In this document: piece by piece, positions 23,334 through 33,617 of the stretch
Layout of the letters: each line of letters starts with the position of its first letter
How positions within the stretch are numbered: the stretch's first letter is position 1
Origin: Linyphia triangularis
Taxonomy: Eukaryota; Arthropoda; Arachnida; Araneae; Linyphiidae
Direction of reading: 5' to 3'
Length of the DNA: 64,000 bases
Assembly (NCBI GenBank): GCA_963978545.1
Contig: OZ021722.1
Coordinates: forward strand, 2,046,001-2,110,000
Notes under the pieces: model-generated
Told to the model about the DNA's origin: nothing
The model's input: the letters and a program-made list of their open reading frames with translations, nothing else
Database searches by the model: none
Program-made: the position numbers and the translations under genes

Positions 23334-23623
23334 CCCTTGGTTTGCCGCGCGACCATTTGTCTCGCGGTTACTCACGTGGGGGACAAATGTCCCCCAAATT
23401 CTGATTGTCGTGCATACCATTAAACTAGTGACTAAATATCAAAGTAAGAGATTATTTTAATTTAAAAACACAACATTACTGAGCAGAATAAAGTAAAAAT
23501 TAAAAAATATTTTAAAAATACCTTGGGGAAAAAAAACAACTCTGAGAATGCTTTGATCATGTGCTGCCATCTATTGAGAAATTGATTGTGAGAGACATTT
23601 GTCAACCGAAAGACTAACCAAGG
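23334..23623. mobile_element. Possible piggyBac-like MITE
   Basis: The left end CCCTTGGTTTGCCGCGCGAC follows TTAA at 23330-23333. The right end, read inward on minus, is CCCTTGGTTAGTC. Both ends contain GACAAATG further in. The right flank is CTGA rather than TTAA, so the call is tentative. Confidence 0.4.
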
Positions 23624-23962
23624 GCTGACGACGTTATATTTAAAAAGTGGTAACCCCTGCAGATGCTTTCCACATAGTAGGAGGTGTTGGTTAGGCAAAC
23701 TTAATCCTTAGGGATATAATTTCGAACTTGTAAGGCGTCATACTTATAAAGTTCACTGAAACTACCTTTTCCTTACATTCTAAGGCAAGCCCACCATTGT
23801 CCCAATACAGGAAGTCTGACAAAATGAACGTTTACTGCTCGAATTTAAAAAAAAAAAAAATTAAAAAAAAAAAAATAGCAAGCTGTTAACAAAGAACAGT
23901 GGGCTGCCATGAGTCGTATTTGCGACAGAGATCTAAATGAGGAATGACGGTTTTTACTTTAT

Positions 23963-24118
23963 GTAGTTGATGAGAATCGACTGAGAGGCAAGTTTATGTA
24001 TCTCACCGAACCTCATTCAAATTTTTAATTTTTTTTTATAGATTGTAGAGAAATGTTAGTAGACATGAATTCACTGGTCTTCGGGGGCAAAAATGTCTGA
24101 CACTCTTGTAGCGAGGTA
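23963..24118. repeat. Family E fragment (one arm)
   Basis: It shares CGACTGAGAGGC, ACCGAACCTCATTC, GTAGAGAAATGTTAGTAGA and CACTGGTCT with the left arm of family E. The matching right arm is absent. Confidence 0.6.
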
Positions 24119-24198
24119 TAGTTGGTCGTGGCAAGATTGCGCAGTAGTAATACCAGTCGAAAGACTTAACCGTTGCTTCGATGGTTAAAATTTACCGC

Positions 24199-24731
24199 TT
24201 AAAGGATAAGATCACACGAGCGTTTTTTCATGCAGCAACGCAGAATGAAAACAAACTACAAAATATAGACACGCTGGCCAGACGTAGATACGTAATACAT
24301 ACACGTAGCCAGACGTAGATACGTAATACATACACGTAGCCAGACGTAGCTTATTTACACGCTGGCGGGGGGATTGTCTGTCCCATTCTCAACGTCAACC
24401 GCTGGACCTATTTTGCAAGCTTAAACACTTCGCTGCAGAGTTCCTGTTACTATAGTCGTGCGTTAATGCCTTGAATTTTTGATATTTAAAATAACTATTT
24501 GGATTGTGAAATTGAAAAATATCCATATCCGTAAGTTGCAAGATATAATCAAAACCCGTGAACTGAAAATAGATGCTTTAAATCTTAAATGGAATCATGT
24601 TGTACTGGAGATCAAAAACAAGCGACTGATATCGCGTTAAAAGAACAATCACGTGTGGCCGGCTTGTGCAGTTTTTCAAGCTGCATGAAAAGAAGCTGAG
24701 CATGAAAAAATGCACGTGTGGCCTTAGCCTA
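24199..24731. mobile_element. TIR element with AAGGCCACACGTGC-type ends
   Basis: The left end TTAAAGGATAAGATCACACG (then AGCGTTTTTTCATGC) pairs with the right end GCATGAAAAAATGCACGTGT (then GGCCTTAGCCTAA). An internal array of 31-bp units lies at 24267-24350 (CCAGACGTAGATACGTAATA, then CATACACGTAG), present about 2.7 times. No coding capacity and no clear target duplication. Confidence 0.65.
24267..24350. repeat. Tandem repeat, 31-bp unit
   Basis: Two complete and one partial near-identical units of AGCCAGACGTAGATACGTAA followed by TACATACACGT. The identity indicates recent duplication. Confidence 0.85.
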
Positions 24732-24869
24732 AGATGGCCCCAATCTTAATTCGAATGAGCATTTAGAAATTAGAAACCGCTCATATCTTTTTACCCCCTT
24801 AAGGACGGACGTAACACCGAATTAACATTTAAAACAAGGAATCAAAATGTATTCCATGGTCGTTCCTCA

Positions 24870-25065
24870 TCAGGGAAAAGTGGCCTTCTTCCCATTTCCA
24901 CTCGGATGCATAATCCTCTTCGACAGTTTGTTGAAGTGGACATGTTTTCGCGGCCGGCCCATTGTTCCTCTCTCTGGAGATGTGTCAGGGCGGGGCCCGA
25001 AGGCCAGGGCGGAGGCCCGGAAGGGGGTGAAGAAGTCATCGAATGTTTGCTTGGGATCCACCCGC
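24870..25065 (-). CDS. Putative terminal coding exon of an unidentified gene
   Basis: On minus, a pyrimidine-rich acceptor (CTTTCTTTATTTACAG) is followed at 25065 by an open frame of one leading nucleotide plus 64 codons, ending in TGA at 24872-24870. The frame uses mostly C/G third positions in an otherwise AT-rich window, which supports coding use. The peptide runs RVDPKQTFDDFFTPFRAS, then ALAFGPRPDTSPERGTMGRP, then RKHVHFNKLSKRIMHPSG and NGKKATFP. It is Pro- and basic-rich, without a hydrophobic segment. KHVHF fits the loose RVxF pattern of protein-phosphatase-1 docking sites, but such short matches are common. A second frame is also open through this exon (a 100-codon run up to 25144) but has poorer codon use. 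Upstream exons would lie to the right of 25065. Product unknown. Confidence 0.6.
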
Positions 25066-25329
25066 CTGTAAATAAAGAAAGTGGCGCGTAACTAGAATAC
25101 TTAATTCCGGCCATTGTGATGCTGCTGCCTAATTGCTTGACCATCCATCATCAGGGAAGTAGCATTTGGAGGACGATATCGTCACATATGTTACATTCAT
25201 TATATTTGGCCTTACTTTAGAGAGAAAAAAAAAAAAAAATCCATCCAGCACAAATAAAAATGTTTCGGTCGCATCTCATTCTCTGGCATGCCCGTCGTGA
25301 GTAAAAGAAGGATTTTATCAAAAAGCTGA
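25066..25329. other. Probable intron sequence upstream of the minus-strand terminal exon
   Basis: It begins with the acceptor on minus (TTTACAG read towards 25066). It holds a poly-A/T tract at 25226-25240. No further exon is recognisable before the b element at 25330. Confidence 0.4.
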
Positions 25330-25989
25330 AGAGGAAGTCCTAGCAAGAATCTTTCCCTATACTCGCTATGTTACAAATCATCTAACCCAGTGCATTTAGA
25401 AACTATTTTGTAGAAAACCTTGGAATTTGGTTTGTACGAAGTGGACCACTTAATAAATTGACGCAAATTAAAAACTCGAAAGTAGCGACTAATTTATATT
25501 TGAAATCCACAATCAATGACTATGCGATGGCGCCACCTGTAACAACGTTTTGCTTGCTTTTTTTTTTTTTTTTTTTAATTTTAATGTTAATAGATTTACA
25601 TTACATGAAAATAATTTATGTCATTTCATTAAGTGATCATTTTCGCACTAAATATCAAGGTTTTCTACAAAGTAGTTTCTAAATGAAGTGGGCTAAAAGA
25701 TTGTAACATAGCGAGTATAGGGAATGATCCTTACTATACTAAACTCCAACTTAACTTGACATCACTAGACGATAGATCTTCACCGTGCTCATAGGCAATT
25801 AATCCATTTTAGCTGAGTGAAGACATAATTCTCGCCAAACCTTATAGCCTTTTGTTCTCTACAGGGTTGTGGTTCGGCGAAAATTATGCTTTCACGCCAC
25901 CAAAATGGATTAAATACCTATGAGCACTGTGAAGAACTACCGTCTAGTGATGTCAAGTTAAGTTGAAGTTTAGTATAGGACTTCTTCTT
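25330..25989. repeat. Family b fold-back element, copy 5 (host of F copy 2)
   Basis: This is the most complete b copy. Tips are AGAGGAAGTCC and GGACTTCTTCTT, with arms GCATTTAGAAACTATTTTGT and TACAAAGTAGTTTCTAAATG. The right arm ends TGTAACATAGCGAGTATAGG. F is inserted 12-13 bp from the right tip. Confidence 0.8.
25737..25975. mobile_element. Family F palindromic MITE, copy 2
   Basis: The ends TACTAAACTCCAAC and GTTGAAGTTTAGTA are flanked by TA at 25735-25736 and 25976-25977. The inverted halves of about 105 bp are as in copy 1. It sits at the same position of family b as copy 1, in the opposite arm. Confidence 0.85.
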
Positions 25990-26269
25990 AATTTATATTT
26001 ATGTTAGGCAAAAGCAGGACCTTATTTCCGATATGGCCTGTGTAAAATATGGTTTTGCTCACCTTCCGTGGTTGACCAAGAAGAAGAAGTTATTTTGTGT
26101 TTTATTTTGAGTTATGCAAATTTTGTATTCGGGAGAGAGACTGTAGTAGTTGTAGTACCAGTAGTAGTTATTATGTGCTTTAAATAAAGTAAAGTATCTG
26201 ATTGAGGATTTTGGTTTTTGTAAAGAATGAAATTTCGTAGACCACGAAAGTAATTTTTTTCAGCCTGTA

Positions 26270-26600
26270 AGGCACGTACCAAGGTCCTCTTAATTTTGTA
26301 GGCCCCTAAATTTTCTGAAAAGTTCTGAGTTCTTTTGTAAGTATCAGTATTTTGTTCAGAGCGCACTTGATCAAAGTATGAAACTATATTTTAATAAATC
26401 TCATTAGTTATTAAAATATTAATATCTAGACATTAATTTAATCAAGATGGTAAAAGACGGTAATCGAAATTGCCATTAACATTTGAATAACTCCAATAAT
26501 CGTCGATGGGAGCCTTGTCTGCTATGGTAATCCTTCTATGGTAAATATGTTGATGAGGTGGCTATGGTAATCGGTTTCCTAAATCGGGCCCTGGGCAAAT
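26270..26600. repeat. Dispersed repeat shared with 49180-49480
   Basis: The two loci share GTTCAGAG..CACTTGATCAA, TATATTTTAATAA, CCAATAATCGTC and a final AAAGCGAGTCCCAG / AAATCGGGCCCTGG, in the same orientation. No open frame and no firm ends. Confidence 0.5.
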
Positions 26601-26756
26601 GACAAAACGTTGGACAACCCAAATAAAAATGTGCATCTAACATTTGTTATTGCATAAAAGTGTTCCTTATGATCGTTTATTTATAAAGTCATATCGCGGA
26701 AATTGCCCAATTGATGCTGATGAGGCTATTAGGGACTTCCATTTTGAGTCTCATCT

Positions 26757-27727
26757 ATAATAATAAAACAGGCTGTGTGTGTGTGTGTCTGTCTGTCTGT
26801 CTGTCTGTGGATCTATAGAAACGTACTTAAAATTGGAGTAGAGTTCTGAAATTTTCAACACAAGAAGTTTTGGCTTTCTAATTTTATGTATGTCAAACAG
26901 AAAGTTAAAATTTTAATTAGTTCTTTTTTTAAGTAATTTTTTAAATTCATTATTTTAATTTTTTTTTTTTTAAATTAATTTATTTTTTACAAAGTGACTT
27001 CAAATAGAGATACTGCTCTGAAATTTTCAACATAAGTAGTTATGGCCTTCTAATTGGATTTTCGAAAAACAGAATTTTAAAATTTTATTTGTTTTTTAAT
27101 TATTTTTTATTAATTAATTAACAAATATTTTACAAAACTTTTTGTAATTGGGCTATAGTTCTGAAATTTTCAACATAAGTAGTTTTGACCTTCTAAATGG
27201 ACTGACAAAAAGAATGCTGAAATTTTAATTTGTTTTTTAATTAATATTTTCATAAAAAGCCTAGAGGTCTGAAAGTTTCAACATAAGTAGTTTCAGCATT
27301 TAATTTTGCTTTCCACAAACACGTGTTAAAATAACTTTAAAGGGGTGTTGTATTATTGTATTAACGGCGAATTTTTTTTTCTTGACAAGTGAGAGGCTTC
27401 CAATAGTAAGGCTTTGCGTAGCAATTAGATTTTTGTGAGTGAAGCGAGTTTCTGCTTGTGCAGCAATGAAACTTTCAGCGAGCGAAGCGATTCTATACTT
27501 GCATAGCAATGAACCTTTCAGAAGTAAGTCTGTGTTTATGTGTCAATATGAACTTTTCAGCGTCAATATGAAGCTCGATTTTGCGTGGCGATGAACCTTC
27601 CTGCGAGCGAAGCGCCAAAAACTGGGACCTATACACGAATGACAGATTTCCGCAACGCGAGGCCTCACAACTAACTAAAATATTGCACATGTTAACATTT
27701 CGTAGCGAAGCACGGGTATCCAGCTTG
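26757..27727. mobile_element. Helitron-like non-autonomous element
   Basis: The 5' end is near TCATCTATAATAATAAAACA, with a GTGTGTGTGTGTCTGTCTGT tract. Four degenerate blocks of about 140 bp follow, each with CTGAAATTTTCAACATAAGT. The 3' end reads AGCGAAGCACGGGTATCCAG, then CTTGT. The matching 3' end at 35383-35406 (GCAGCACGGGTATTCAGCTA) supports a shared family. CT(A/T)G-type ends without TIRs or a target duplication fit Helitrons. No Rep/helicase frame is present. Confidence 0.65.
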
Positions 27728-28092
27728 TCTAAAATAAAATGACACTGTGTCTTGCACTGAGGCTATAATTTGGGACCGGCTGACGTGAGCTCATTGGCTA
27801 CGCTGCAACGGTGTGTGAAACAGTTTGCTACGTCCCGATTGATTGATTGTAGTGATGTGTGACCGATTTGTTACATCTCTGGTTAGAAGAGTAAAATATT
27901 AATTAAAACTTAAACTTGAAAGCGTTTATTTTCTTTTTCTTTTCAACGTATATTTTAGTGTAATACAAAACTACGTGCGCAGGTTATCGATATTAGTATA
28001 AAAGTTTTAATTTATCCGTAACTATATCTTTCTGCGGAAGGATCCATCCTACAGCTCAAGGCTCAAGTAATGTTGTCCCGAGGTATAGAAAT

Positions 28093-28760
28093 TAGAGGTC
28101 GGAAATATCGATGAAAATAAATATCGATACTGCGTTGACGTTGCATAGAAAAAAATATCGATAAAATATCGATATATCGATACATGATTTTTTTAATTTT
28201 GCCAGAAACTAAGTTTTTCGGGGCAAATTTCTACTTTTCATGAATTCATGCCAAAATTGTTTTAATAAATAAATTATAAAAATTGTTTTAATGAATACAT
28301 TATATTATCAATCAGAATAAATAAAATACATTTGGATGTCAAAGCATAAATTCACATTTATTTTTAAAGAAAAAATTTTAAAAAGTTGTTTACCGCAAAT
28401 TTTCTGATAGAGATGTTTTTAATGTTTAAAACTAGATGCAAATTACAGGCACAAGTTGGCAACAGAAAGGCGCTATGTTAATGACGACTAATAAATGATC
28501 TTATCTTTCCATTACATTATGTTTTCTTTTTGGTTCAGGTGCCATTTTTTAACTGTCTCTCAGTCAAGTTCAAAATTTTAGTTTTGAAGTTTTTGAAAAG
28601 GGAATAAAGAAAATCGAAAAAACGCATGGAACAACAAAACAATCATCAAAAAACTAAAAATGTTTGAAAATATCGATATATCGGTGACTTGCATCGATAT
28701 TTTTACTATCGATATTAAAAAAAAAAAATATCGTTGTATCGATATATCGCTGACCTCTTT
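28093..28760. mobile_element. hAT-like element with TATCGATA clusters, copy 2
   Basis: It starts TAGAGGTCGGAAATATCG and ends ATATCGCTGACCTCT. The 8-bp duplication ATAGAAAT lies at 28085-28092 and 28761-28768. ATCGATA motifs crowd both ends (28113-28180 and 28668-28750). The interior matches the copy at 17592-18350, with fewer tandem AT units. Confidence 0.9.
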
Positions 28761-28891
28761 ATAGAAATGCAGTAGAGGAGATATATACCTATTATTTACT
28801 TATACTGACCCCAGCAATTTCTTTAATTTAGTTAATTAGTGTTGCTATGTAGTAATGTAATGATCATTATAGCTTTTAGTACAAAAGGTAT

Positions 28892-29353
28892 GGTTATGAA
28901 TTTTACCGCTGAGGCAATGATGGCACAGTTTTTAAAATAAAAACTACTATTTATTCACTCTTCAAAGGCACAAAATTTACTCACAGACAGCAGTTTAATC
29001 ACCCTCAAGCTTCAACACAAGCTTCAATACGAACAACTTCGAATACAGCGATTATACAAGTTCACTCTAGTAGGTAAACAAAGCGATCAGCTCACATCGA
29101 AGTCGAAAGTCAATCTGAAAACTTTCCCTATCTCCGGTCTTTATATACTTGGCACGAGAGAACATTCGCGAAATTTCCAGCCAATTCGTCGGAAAAGAAA
29201 CATCTCGAAATTTCTCGATTGCTTTAGGTGTTGCCACCTTTTTCTAACCTGTATAATCGCCGTTAATAAATAAAATAAGATAAAAATAAATTACAATAGA
29301 ATTTTAAAATAATACGTCACTATTTACACTATATACAGACAATTTGTGCAACA
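28892..29353 (-). mobile_element. Putative solo LTR, unrelated to the gypsy-like LTRs at 50-53 kb
   Basis: On minus it begins TGTTGCACAAATTGTCTG, contains a TATA box (AAGTATATAAAGACC, about 29140-29155) and later an AATAAA signal (GTGAATAAATAG near 28950). GTAT flanks it at 28888-28891 and 29354-29357. The order TATA box, then AATAAA, with a 4-bp duplication, fits an LTR. The 3' terminus does not end in CA, so this end is uncertain. No internal retroviral-type coding region adjoins it. Confidence 0.5.
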
Positions 29354-29617
29354 GTATAATGTGAATTCGACTAAAATCAGTTTCATCTTTCTTTTGTTGT
29401 GAAGGTTGTTGAACTCTTTGAATACCTGTTGAAAGTACAAGTTATTTTCTCCAAAGGTAAGTGCGGCTAATGTTTCTTTATGATATAATGGTGACAGGAA
29501 AAGGATTTCATGCTTTTTTTTTTTATATTTATAAGCTGAATATTTTAAGTGCAGGAATATTTAAGACACTTTTGCTGTTTCTTAATTACGTATCATTTGG
29601 ATGATTTAAGTGAAAAT

Positions 29618-29941
29618 CATCGATATAAATAAACAACTGGATAGACTGGCTCCGATGTCAATGCAAGGAGAAAAACGCGCCGGAGATTGCGGTGGGATGA
29701 TTAACCAATCGCAGTTCACTTTTATAGTTGGATGGGAATGCGTATAAAATGCTAGAGTAGATATTTTTTTCTGGCACATTATTTCTAATTAAGGTCTACT
29801 ATTGACATTTCTGCTGTGTACAACCCAAAATTTTATTTTCAATCTCGGCAATCCGTGTTTTTTATTCCACCATCGGCATCTGGCAACCGCTCCATTTTCC
29901 CAATGTTAAGCAATCTATCCAGTTGTTTATCCTTATCGATG
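29618..29941. mobile_element. TIR element with CATCGATATA ends, copy 2
   Basis: The ends are CATCGATATAAATAAACAAC and GTTGTTTATCCTTATCGATG. The flanks GTGAAAAT (29610-29617) and GTTAAAAT (29942-29949) match at 7 of 8. The interior is the reverse complement of the copy at 18487-18821, so it sits in the opposite orientation. Confidence 0.85.
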
Positions 29942-30104
29942 GTTAAAATACAGACCGATCCATATGAAGAACTCATATGCTGTCCGGCATTATCATATAC
30001 TTTGCTTTTCTTAAACTCATACCTACTAATATTCATTCCATGTTCAAGTTTGGTTAGTGATGGCCATGGTTTTAGACAATATTGCGCTGGCGCAAAACAT
30101 GAAC

Positions 30105-30562
30105 ACATGAAAAAATGATTTTCAGTAATTGCTGAGAAACCGTCTCTAACGATTTTGATTAAAACCTCTGTGGTAATTAATGCCTCTTAAAGTGTTCTAA
30201 ACATCCTTACCTCCGATATCCCAGTAAAAATGCTATGTAGGTGTAAAAAGTAAAAAAAACGAGTGTCTTTAGCACAGAGTTCTCTTCCTATGAGCATTGC
30301 TCATCAACCTTTTTTTTTTCTTTTCTCCTCTGTTTCATTTTCAAGAAAGGATTATGTGAGAATTATCGAAAAGTAAATCGCCATCCCCCCCCCCCCCTTC
30401 TTCTTTAAGACTCATAAAATAATTATCTCAAAAAATATCGCCAAACTCGTCATTTTTTTTTCTAAATGAATGATGAAAATGTAAAAACGGTGAATAACAC
30501 CAATCCACTTCAGTATAATAGTGTAATTGAAAGTTGTGCGATGTTCCTCACCCCTTGTTTGT
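30105..30562. repeat. Family D, copy 3 (partial)
   Basis: It shares TTTTCAGTAATTGCTGAGAA, AACGATTTTGATTAAAACC, GTGTTCTAAACATCCTTACC and the end GAAAGTTGTGCGATGTTCC with the copies at 5702 and 39583. The 5' third is missing. Confidence 0.65.
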
Positions 30563-31744
30563 AAGGCGATCATCGAGACCTTCAAACAGTAATGGCACAT
30601 ACGCGTTAATGGTTTATTCTTATATAACTAAGGCCTAGTTATGTAACTAAATCTCGTTAACCTATCGGTTATATAACTAAACCCCTGTCAATAAATAAAA
30701 GTGGAGCCAATCAAGTTTTGCGACTAACTTGAAATGATCCATTATTAAATCGGCAGACATGCAAATGTATATATTATGATGACCGATCTTAGCTCGGTTT
30801 TCGACACCTCACAGCTCGGCTTTTATTATAGCTAGAACCCTGATTTTTTTGCCATCGTGTTGCCCCGGGCCAGTAGACGAAAAATAACACTGCGTAATTG
30901 TTAGAAGGGCTAAAAATCCGGTCAATGAAGTAAATAAAATTTTGTTATTCTTCTACCTGTGACCAAAACATTAGCCAGGCCTGCAACCAAAACTTTTTGA
31001 AGAATTTGGGCCATTCTTTTTTTATTTATTTATTGATTTATTATTGATTTATTTTTCTCTCTGTTTGAATAGAGGAAGTGCTTTTTGTATGATTTAATTC
31101 GTACGAGGGTTTATACCACCCGGAAATGATCCCGATAGTTAGGAATTTTAGTCAGGCTTACAGCTTAAACGCTTTGATATATTTTGACCATCCTTTTTTT
31201 TACTCTTCTCATATTGTTGATAAAAAATACCTTTCATAAGTTTTATTATGTATGAAGGTCTTTACCTCCCAGAAATGATTTCGGAAGTTAGGAATTTTAG
31301 CCCGGATAATGACTGATTGAAACGAGTCAACGAATTTCGTATATTCATCTTTTGCTTAATTTCAAGCAGTGACTGTGATACTTTAACTTGAACTATTAAA
31401 ACCGTGTGATTCCCTTTTTTTTTTCTCTTTTTTTTTTTTTTCTCCTTTTTTTCTTCTATTCCCATATTCCTTATTCTCTTATTCCGTAATTTCCTTCTTT
31501 TTCTATTAAATGTCATGCTTATCAAAGCTCTGAAAACACGTGTTTCAACTTTAATTTAGAAAAGCTATTTTATTTTAAAATAGAGTTTTAATACATCACG
31601 GTGCATGGTTGGGTTTGAACCATATACTTTCAAATTATTAGCCTAACACTTTAAGGACTGCATCACCAAAAATTACTGCAATTTTTTTTCGAATTATTGA
31701 ATTTTGGTGTAATTTGAAGGCTAAGACTAACAGTCCCTCCAGAA
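30563..31744. other. AT-rich, no gene recognised
   Basis: Scattered poly-T, and a Lys-rich frame at 31262-31525 (-) that is encoded by the pyrimidine tract at 31413-31455. A minus-strand B-box-like GGTTCAAACC lies at about 31608-31617, but I cannot fold a tRNA around it. Confidence 0.45.
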
Positions 31745-31939
31745 ATTGCAGAGCTCGCCTGGTTTTGTCATTTGCTCTTTTAATTTTCATTTCTAATAGA
31801 TAGACCTTGAATGAAAGCAATTTATGTCATTTCATGAAGTGATCATTTTCGTATCTTTTCACCAAATTTCAAGGTTTTGTACAAAGTAGTTTCTAAATGA
31901 AGTAGGCTAGAAGATTGTAACATAGAGAGACATCCTCTT
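31745..31939. repeat. Family b right arm, copy 6 (half element)
   Basis: It carries TTATGTCATTTCATGAAGTG, GTACAAAGTAGTTTCTAAAT, GATTGTAACATAGAGAG and the tip CATCCTCTT. The left arm is absent. Confidence 0.7.
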
Positions 31940-32335
31940 AAACAGCATGAGATACACTTGCATCAGGAGAAATAATAAAAGTATTTCCTCCTTTCCACCT
32001 TCTGCTTGTCTTCAAATAAACCAAGAAAAAACTAAATCGAGATGTTTCATTCACAGTTCCCCTTGATGGATCGTGAAGAATGGACAATTCTCGCATTTAT
32101 TCAATTCTATAATTTGGCGCGTTTTTATGTCAACAATTCTTGGTGCGGAATAAGTACTGGGTCTATTCCTAGTTGACGGTATCGCCATGCCAATTTGGCA
32201 CTTTTTTTAGACGATAAAGTTCCACATTTGGCAACCTTTTATGTATAGATGTAATGATACAGAAAGAGTGGCTCGTTTTCTTTTCATACTTTGGGAATTC
32301 ACTTTGTCATTATGAATTTTGACATAATTTTTTAA

Positions 32336-32696
32336 ATGTATGTTAATGTTAAACTTGAAGTTTACCAAAATAACTGTATTGGAAAAATCCTTAAAATTTT
32401 TGAGCCTGTTAAAATTATTAACGAAGCAATTTTAGAAAGGGCAGACATTACTTCAATCGAAGAAGAAATCGGTAAGAGAAGGAGCCGGTGGACGGGTCAG
32501 GTATTAAGAATGCCAAAAGAGATTCTAACACGCGTTTCTCTCTCCTGGGCAAAAGGAAAAGAGGAAGGGGACAACTTGGCAAAGTCAAATGCAATCAGAC
32601 CTAAAAGAGGGTCGCTTAAATCTTCTAGAGGAAGCAAGATCCTTTGCAAAAGATCGGAACGTATGGAGAGGTAGGCTAGATACCTTAACGGCGTGA
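32336..32696 (+). pseudogene. LINE reverse-transcriptase ORF, C-terminal fragment, frameshifted
   Basis: The first frame (from 32336) gives VYQNNCIGKILKIFEPVKI, then ERADITSIEEEIGKRRSRWT and GQVLRMPKEILTRVSLSW. This is the conserved segment near the end of many animal non-LTR retrotransposon ORF2 proteins (R-W-x-GH-x-LR-x-P). Around 32545 the reading continues in another frame as PGQKEKRKGTTWQSQMQSDL, then LLEEARSFAKDRNVWRGRL, ending at TGA 32694-32696. That is the expected GKRKRGRP-TTW..A-DR-W block. A short AAGTAAATAAGTAA stretch follows. It has lost the reverse transcriptase proper and is a dead 5'-truncated copy. Confidence 0.82.
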
Positions 32697-32699
32697 AGA

Positions 32700-33615
32700 G
32701 CCTAATTAAGTAAATAAGTAATGCTAACTGACAAACAAAAGATTCTATTCAAATTTTCATCTTCGTACCACAATCACATTGTCAATCAGAAATGTCAGGT
32801 AGAAGATCAATTTTTTTCAAAACTAGTTCCATCAAAAGTTGTTTCTGATTTTTGAATTTCAAAAAAATTTCATGTTTAACTCCGATAACTTTTTGAAATT
32901 TCTGGAAAATGAATAAAAACTAACCAGTATTCTTCAACATTGCTAATACATTTAGAATATGCGAATACAAATCATCTTACGTTTGGTTTCTTTTAGGAGA
33001 ATTTGTTATTTAGTATTTGGTACTTATACTATCATTATACATATATACAAATTTATAGTACAGAATCTCACCTTATTCTACAAGCCATCATTTAAGTGGA
33101 GTGAGGGCTTAAACTTATGATCCTCAGGACAAATGTAAATTTTAAATCTAGTTGCTTGACAAACACTGCCAGACAATGTCAACAAACAGTACTGTTTTTT
33201 TAAGATTCAACGAAGCATTTAGTCAGATGTTACTTAAACGGTAAAGAAGATAAGTATCCATAGAAAGATCTCAAAACAATCCTTGCTACAGATGTATAGG
33301 ACATTTCTTTGGCGCGATTTTACTTGGCATTTTTTTTTTCCCCCTCAGATAAATGTTGTTTCTGGCGACGGATTTTGTTTTAAGTTATATTTTAAATCAG
33401 TTAATTAAGTGTATTATAATCTTCTTTCAGTTACAGTGTTTTTAATTTTGGTTAATTTTCTAAACGCCAAAAGAAAAAAAAAAGAAAAAATGCTAAATGT
33501 CCTATACCATACCTGTTTTCAATCCTTACAAAAATACACTTCCATCAAGAATGTCATAAAAAATAACGAGAAAATTAGCCCAAAACTTGGTTAGACTCCT
33601 CAGTTCAAATATTGA
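32700..33615. other. AT-rich, no gene recognised
   Basis: No exon or repeat boundary seen. The frame at 33409-33594 is AT-driven. Confidence 0.5.
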
Positions 33616-33617
33616 AA

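Noticed and set aside
24842..25144. 100-codon minus frame with IPSKHSMTSSPPSGPPPWPS
   Set aside because: It overlaps the accepted exon in another phase, and its codon use is poorer. It also reads through the splice acceptor.
31600..31640. Minus-strand tRNA around GGTTCAAACC
   Set aside because: There is no matching A box at the right distance and no cloverleaf pairing that I could draw.
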